Origin: Streptomyces sp. SID486 | GTDB lineage: Bacteria > Actinomycetota > Actinomycetes > Streptomycetales > Streptomycetaceae | Assembly (NCBI RefSeq): GCF_009865385.1 | Contig: NZ_WWJT01000720.1 | Coordinates: forward strand, 36,186-100,185 | Direction: 5' to 3' | Length of the DNA stretch: 64,000 bases | Part shown: piece after piece, positions 59,756-64,000 of the stretch | How the letters are laid out: every line of letters begins with the position of its first letter | Position numbering within the stretch: the stretch's first letter is position 1 | Made by a program: the position numbers and the translations under genes | The notes under the pieces: model-generated | The model's database searches: none | What the model was told of the DNA's origin: nothing | Seen by the model: the letters and a program-made list of their open reading frames with translations, nothing else

Positions 59756-60949
59756 CTAGCCCTTGACGCAGACGACCTGCCTGAGCTTCGCCACGACCTG
59801 CACCAGGTCCCGCTGCTGGTCGATGACCTGGTCGATCGACTTGTAGGCGCCCGGGATCTCGTCCACGACGCCGGAGTCCTTACGGCACTCCACGCCCCGC
59901 GTCTGCTCCTCCAGGTCCTTGGTCGTGAAGCGCCGCTTGGCCGCGTTCCGGCTCATCCGCCGGCCCGCGCCGTGCGAGGCCGAGTTGAAGGACCGCTCGT
60001 TGCCGAGGCCCTTCACGATGTACGAACCCGTGCCCATCGAGCCCGGGATGATCCCGTAGTCCCCGGAGCCGGCCCGGATCGCGCCCTTGCGGGTCACGAG
60101 CAGGTCCATCCCCTCGTACCGCTCCTCCGCCACGTAGTTGTGGTGGCAGGAGATCTCCGGCTCGAAGACGGGCTTCGCCTTCTTGAACTCCTTACGGACC
60201 ACGTCCTTCAGGAGCGCCATCATGAGCGTGCGGTTGTACCTGGCGTACTCCTGCGCCCAGAACAGGTCGTTGCGGTACGCCGCCATCTGCGGGGTGTCCG
60301 ACACGAAGACGGCGAGGTCGCGGTCGACCAGTCCCTGGTTGTGCGGGAGCTTCTGCGCCACACCGATGTGGTGCTCGGCGAGTTCCTTGCCGATGTTCCG
60401 GCTACCGGAGTGGAGCATCAGCCAGACGGAACCGTCCGTGTCGGTGCACACCTCCACGAAGTGGTTACCGCTGCCGAGCGTCCCCATCTGCTTCCAGGCG
60501 CGTTCCTGACGGAACTTGACCGCGTCGGCGATGCCGTCGAACCGCCCCCGGAAGTCCTCCCACCCCGCGGTGGCCAGCCCGTGGAAGCCGCCCGGATCGA
60601 CGGGGTCGTCATGCATCCCCCGCCCCACCGGAATGGCCTGCTCGATCTTCGAGCGCAGGCGGGACAGGTCCCCCGGGAGGTCGTTCGCGGTCAGCGACGT
60701 CCTGACCGCCGACATTCCGCAGCCGATGTCCACGCCCACCGCGGCCGGGCACACGGCGCCCTGCATGGCGATGACCGAACCGACCGTCGCGCCCTTGCCG
60801 TAGTGCACGTCCGGCATCACGGCCAGACCCTTGATCCACGGCAGGGTCGCCACGTTCTGGAGCTGGCGCAGAGCCACGTCCTCGACCGTCGCCGGGTCCG
60901 CCCACATACGGATCGGGACCTTGGCGCCCGGCATCTCCACGTACGACAT
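59756..60949 (-). CDS. rtcB: RNA ligase RtcB
   Basis: GTP- and manganese-dependent ligase joining RNA 2',3'-cyclic phosphate (or 3'-phosphate) to 5'-OH ends, used in RNA repair. The 397-residue protein contains VMPDVHYGKGATVGSVIA, VGVDIGCGMSAVRT (metal-binding Cys), GSGNHFVEVC, HHNYVAEE and SHGAGRRMSR with the guanylylated His. No archease or RtcA gene is next to it. The upstream 60950-61164 region is unusually A-rich for this genome (CAACAACAAAAGG) and holds the divergent promoters. Confidence 0.95.
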   Translation of the reverse strand: MSYVEMPGAKVPIRMWADPATVEDVALRQLQNVATLPWIKGLAVMPDVHYGKGATVGSVIAMQGAVCPAAVGVDIGCGMSAVRTSLTANDLPGDLSRLRSKIEQAIPVGRGMHDDPVDPGGFHGLATAGWEDFRGRFDGIADAVKFRQERAWKQMGTLGSGNHFVEVCTDTDGSVWLMLHSGSRNIGKELAEHHIGVAQKLPHNQGLVDRDLAVFVSDTPQMAAYRNDLFWAQEYARYNRTLMMALLKDVVRKEFKKAKPVFEPEISCHHNYVAEERYEGMDLLVTRKGAIRAGSGDYGIIPGSMGTGSYIVKGLGNERSFNSASHGAGRRMSRNAAKRRFTTKDLEEQTRGVECRKDSGVVDEIPGAYKSIDQVIDQQRDLVQVVAKLRQVVCVKG

Positions 60950-61164
60950 GTCTTCCTCGTTCCCCCGAAAGCAACAACAAAAGGCTTATAGGCAGCAAAA
61001 CGCAAAAGCCACGCCAAGGTCGATGAAAAAGGACAGGGGACCGGCGTCCACGGCAGTGCGTGCGATACACATTGTCTCCAGGGGGCGCCCCGCCGCGGCA
61101 AGCGATTAACCGGCGGGGACACTGGAGCACCGAGCGAGCACAGACCGTCGAGAGGAGCCCGACC

Positions 61165-62082
61165 GTGCAGCGGAAGGCGTACGTAACCGGCACCGCCGCC
61201 CTCCTCGCGGCGCTGCTGGCCGGCTGCACGAGCGGCACCCAGGACGACGGCGCCAACCCGGACGACTCGGGCCCCGGCGGCGCCGGCACGGCCACGGTCG
61301 CCGCCCAGCCCGGCAAGTACCGCACACTCCCCGAGCCCTGCGGCGCCGTCGGCCACAACGCCCTGGACTCGCTGCTGCCCGGCATCCAGCAGATCGCCGA
61401 CCCGGCCCAGCGGGACCACGCCTACCAGGGCGAGGCCACGCTCACCTACGACACGGACCGCAAGGTCGGCTGCCACTGGAAGGTCGAGTCGGCGGACGCC
61501 ACGGACCACCTGTCCGTCGACTTCGAGCGCGTGGTGTCGTACGACAACACGGTCAGCGACGACGACCAGGCGCAGAAGCTGTACCTGGAGAAGCAGACGG
61601 CCGCCGACCTGCCGGCGCCGAGCGGCTCCTCGGCACCGCCCCCGTCCCCGACGCCGACGTCGTCCGCTAAGGGCTCCGGCGGCGGGGCCGCCGCCTCGTC
61701 CGCGTCGGCTCCGTCGTCGAAGTCGTCCGCTCCCGCGGACCCTTCGGGGTCGCCCTCCGGATCCTCGGCGCCTTCCGGATCCAGCGCGCCCTCGGGGGCC
61801 TCAGGCTCCGCCGACACCGGCTCCGGCGCGCCGTCCGCCGAACTCCAGCCCCGCACGCTCGCCGACCTCGGCGACGAGGCGTACCTGGACGACCAGCTGG
61901 ACACGTCCGGTTCGACGGCCGAACAGCGGACGGTGACTGTGGTGTTCCGCACGTCCAACGTCGTCGTCACCCTCCAGTACGAGGAGCAGCCGACGGCCAC
62001 CGGAACGGTCCCGGACAGCGAGGAAATGCAGGACAGGGCCCGCAAACTGGCCTCTCAACTGGCCGACGCACTGGGCGGCTGA
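61165..62082 (+). CDS. DUF3558 domain lipoprotein
   Basis: A 305-residue exported lipoprotein: a lipobox in LAALLAGCTS, then YRTLPEPCGAV, which opens the DUF3558 domain, GCHWKVES, and a Ser/Pro/Gly-rich low-complexity insertion of about 75 residues in the middle of the domain. VVVTLQYEE closes the fold. The function is unknown. GTG 61165 has GAGGAG upstream. The next gene is a paralogue. Confidence 0.88.
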   Translation: MQRKAYVTGTAALLAALLAGCTSGTQDDGANPDDSGPGGAGTATVAAQPGKYRTLPEPCGAVGHNALDSLLPGIQQIADPAQRDHAYQGEATLTYDTDRKVGCHWKVESADATDHLSVDFERVVSYDNTVSDDDQAQKLYLEKQTAADLPAPSGSSAPPPSPTPTSSAKGSGGGAAASSASAPSSKSSAPADPSGSPSGSSAPSGSSAPSGASGSADTGSGAPSAELQPRTLADLGDEAYLDDQLDTSGSTAEQRTVTVVFRTSNVVVTLQYEEQPTATGTVPDSEEMQDRARKLASQLADALGG

Positions 62083-62208
62083 CGGCCTCGCCGCCCGCGC
62101 CGGCCCCCGCCCGCGAAGCGCCCGAACCGAAGCCGCACAGCTCCTTCACCGCGTACGGTGGCCCCGCAGGAACCCGCACGAACACCGAGCGTCACGAGTG
62201 AAGGAACC

Positions 62209-63159
62209 ATGCAGCGAGCAGCCCAGCGAGACGACCGTGCCCATGCCCAGCGAGTCAAGCGCCTGCGCCGCGCCCTTGTCTGCGCGGCAGCCGTTCCCGC
62301 CGTCCTGATCACCGCCGCCTGCTCCTCGGACTCCGGCGACTCCAAGGCCCCGTCCGGCGAGGAGAGCACGCAGCAGTCCGCGAGCGGCACTTCGCAGCCC
62401 TCGGCGAGCGCGTCCCCGACCGTGCGGCCCGCCGCCTACCGGAAGCTTCCCGAGCCGTGCTCGGCACTGACGAAGAAGACCCTGGACGATCTGGTCCCGG
62501 AGGGTTCGAAGTCGGGCAAGAAGGGCAGCTCGGACGATCCGTCGGCACGCGCCTCCTGCGCCTGGAACAGCCTGGACAACAACGGTGTCAAGGGTTCGCA
62601 GTTCCGCTGGCTGAACGTCTCGCTGCTCCGCTTCGACTCGGACACCGCCCGGGGCGCCGGCGACGATCAGGCGCACACGTACTACTCCCAGCAGGTCAAG
62701 GACGCCCAGTCGGTGGAGGGCGCCAAGAACGCCAGGGTCGTGCCGCTGTCCGGGACGGGCTCGGAGGCGACGACGGTGCGCTACGACCTGAAGAAGAAGG
62801 AAGGGCTCTTCAAGCAGCAGACGGTCGTGGCCCGGGTGGAGAACGTCGTGGTCACCGTGGACTACAACGGCGCCGGTCTCGCGGGCGAGGAGACGCCCGA
62901 CGCCGACGACATGGCGAAGGACGCGCAGAAGGCGCTGAAGGAGGCCGTGGCGGCGGTCTCGTCGGCCAACGGCCAGGACGGCGGAGGTACTTCGCCGTCG
63001 CAGGGTTCCCCTTCCGCGTCGAAGTCCCCGTCGAAGTCCTCGTCGAAGTCGCCCTCCGGGCCGGCGTCGACGCCGGCGACGAAGACGGCCGCCAAGGCAC
63101 CGGCCAAGTCGGGCTCCTCCGGCGCATCTCCGGCCAAGTCGGCCGTGCGCAAGAGCTGA
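62209..63159 (+). CDS. DUF3558 domain lipoprotein, paralogue of the upstream gene
   Basis: A 316-residue lipoprotein: basic N-terminus, lipobox in VLITAACSSD, then YRKLPEPCSALTKKTLDDLV and SCAWNSLD, matching the neighbour. The domain is continuous (ending VVVTVDYNGAG), and the low-complexity Ser/Lys/Pro region is at the C-terminus instead of the middle. AAGGAA precedes ATG 62209. The two genes seem to come from a tandem duplication. Confidence 0.88.
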   Translation: MQRAAQRDDRAHAQRVKRLRRALVCAAAVPAVLITAACSSDSGDSKAPSGEESTQQSASGTSQPSASASPTVRPAAYRKLPEPCSALTKKTLDDLVPEGSKSGKKGSSDDPSARASCAWNSLDNNGVKGSQFRWLNVSLLRFDSDTARGAGDDQAHTYYSQQVKDAQSVEGAKNARVVPLSGTGSEATTVRYDLKKKEGLFKQQTVVARVENVVVTVDYNGAGLAGEETPDADDMAKDAQKALKEAVAAVSSANGQDGGGTSPSQGSPSASKSPSKSSSKSPSGPASTPATKTAAKAPAKSGSSGASPAKSAVRKS

Positions 63160-63213
63160 CCGGAAGGCCGTGCGGCTGACCGGCAGCGCGTTCGCCGCAC
63201 ACGTGTGCCACCC

Positions 63214-63227
63214 TGTTGCGCGCAACA
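63214..63227. promoter_or_regulatory. 14-bp perfect palindrome upstream of the DUF2637 gene
   Basis: TGTTGCGCGCAACA reads the same on both strands and lies 24 bp before GTG 63252. It may be an operator near the promoter. Confidence 0.35.
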
Positions 63228-63251
63228 ACACGCAATGGGAGGGGAGTACGA

Positions 63252-64000
63252 GTGGCCGCGCCACTGCAGCTGACACGGATGCACCGCGTGCTCATCGGCG
63301 TGGTCGTGTCCGGCGCGCTGATCATCGCCGGCATCGGCTTCGCCGGTTCGTACGCGGCTGTCCGAGAGCTGGCCATCAAGAAGGGCTTCGGGAACTTCTC
63401 GTATGTGTTCCCGGTGGGTATCGACGCCGGTATCTGTGTCCTTCTCGCACTTGATCTGCTGCTGACCTGGATCCGCATCCCCTTCCCGCTCCTGCGCCAG
63501 ACGGCGTGGCTGCTGACGGCGGCGACGATCGCCTTCAACGGCGCCGCCGCCTGGCCGGACCCGCTGGGCGTGGGCATGCACGCGGTGATCCCGGTGCTCT
63601 TCGTCGTGGCGGTGGAGGCGGCCCGCCACGCGATCGGCCGGATAGCCGACATCACGGCCGACAAGCACATGGAGGGGGTCCGCCTCACCCGCTGGCTCCT
63701 CTCGCCGGTCCCCACGTTCCTGCTGTGGCGCCGTATGAAGCTGTGGGAGCTGCGCTCCTACGAGCAGGTCATCAAGATGGAGCAGGAACGTCTCGTCTAC
63801 CAGGCGAGGCTGCAGAGCCGCTTCGGCCGGGCCTGGCGCCGCAAGGCCCCGGTGGAGTCGCTGATGCCGCTGAGGCTGGCGAGGTACGGCGTCCCGCTGG
63901 CGGAGACCGCCCCGGCGGGCCTGGCGGCGGCGGGCATCGACCCGGCGCTGCTGCCCCCGGCGCCCCGGCAGCCGCAGCTCGTGGCGGCCGACGCCGGGGC
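63252..64000 (+). CDS. DUF2637 domain membrane protein (incomplete at window end)
   Basis: At least 249 residues; the frame is open to the window end. Four helices form the DUF2637 domain: VLIGVVVSGALIIAGIGFAG, VFPVGIDAGICVLLALDLLL, LLTAATIAFNGAAAWPDPLG, and IPVLFVVAVEAARHAIGRIA. Then come WRRMKLWELRSYEQVIKME and a Pro/Ala-rich tail. Relatives (SpdB-like) are found with conjugation genes and in the chromosome. GTG 63252 has GGGAGGGGA upstream. Confidence 0.88.
   Translation, partial: MAAPLQLTRMHRVLIGVVVSGALIIAGIGFAGSYAAVRELAIKKGFGNFSYVFPVGIDAGICVLLALDLLLTWIRIPFPLLRQTAWLLTAATIAFNGAAAWPDPLGVGMHAVIPVLFVVAVEAARHAIGRIADITADKHMEGVRLTRWLLSPVPTFLLWRRMKLWELRSYEQVIKMEQERLVYQARLQSRFGRAWRRKAPVESLMPLRLARYGVPLAETAPAGLAAAGIDPALLPPAPRQPQLVAADAG

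Overview
The window comes from a high-GC actinobacterium, almost certainly a Streptomyces. Nearly all codons end in G or C, GTG starts are frequent, and the gene families are Streptomyces-typical (DUF3558 lipoproteins, DUF2637, DUF4229, DUF6126, YdcF plus XRE/TPR pair). Menaquinone is made by the futalosine route. From memory the gene content resembles S. coelicolor around SCO4470-SCO4560, but rearranged so that mqnC and mqnA are only about 3 kb apart.

Positions 1-11250 hold a NlpC/P60 cell-wall hydrolase, peptide deformylase, a geranylgeranyl-reductase-like flavoprotein, menG/ubiE, mqnC, an isolated prepilin peptidase, a receptor Ser/Thr kinase and mqnA. Positions 11300-20600 hold a cold-shock gene with a structured leader, small membrane and hypothetical genes, an acyl-CoA ligase divergent from a MaoC-like protein over a palindromic operator, and a TetR regulator. 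Positions 20600-25860 hold a decayed uracil-DNA glycosylase and the operon ubiD-ubiA(mqnP)-ubiX-lrp-mqnE. With mqnA, mqnC and menG this gives most of the menaquinone pathway; mqnB and mqnD are not here.

Positions 26100-31340 hold a condensation-domain protein followed by a P-loop NTPase overlapping a membrane-anchored periplasmic-binding-type sensor. Positions 31500-36200 are a system II cytochrome c maturation operon (resA-ccdA-resB-ccsB). They are followed by a secreted deacetylase-like lipoprotein whose Shine-Dalgarno sequence lies in a long hairpin, a phosphoglycerate-mutase-like gene, and hemL carrying a one-base frameshift. The respiratory theme (quinone, haem, cytochrome c) runs through the left two thirds.

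Positions 40733-44185 are the most distinctive part: a 3.4 kb island between two copies of the 3' end of a conserved gene. The copies share 45 identical bases and then differ by five silent changes. The copy now completing the gene uses AT-rich codons and the displaced copy uses native ones, which is what integration into a gene 3' end leaves behind. The island carries YdcF, an XRE/TPR regulator, a resolvase-like protein, a further small protein and a truncated DUF7848-like gene, but no integrase.

Positions 44300-64000 hold a LysR/EamA pair, an MmyB-type regulator divergent from an MFS exporter, an MprF-like lysyltransferase and a small membrane protein sharing a palindrome, a two-component system, an LLM flavin oxidoreductase with its FMN reductase, a YnfA protein, SDR, DUF6126 and TetR genes, RtcB, two DUF3558 lipoproteins and the start of a DUF2637 gene. 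Short tandem arrays (19-57 bp units) recur at gene 3' ends across the whole window, several running across the stop codon.
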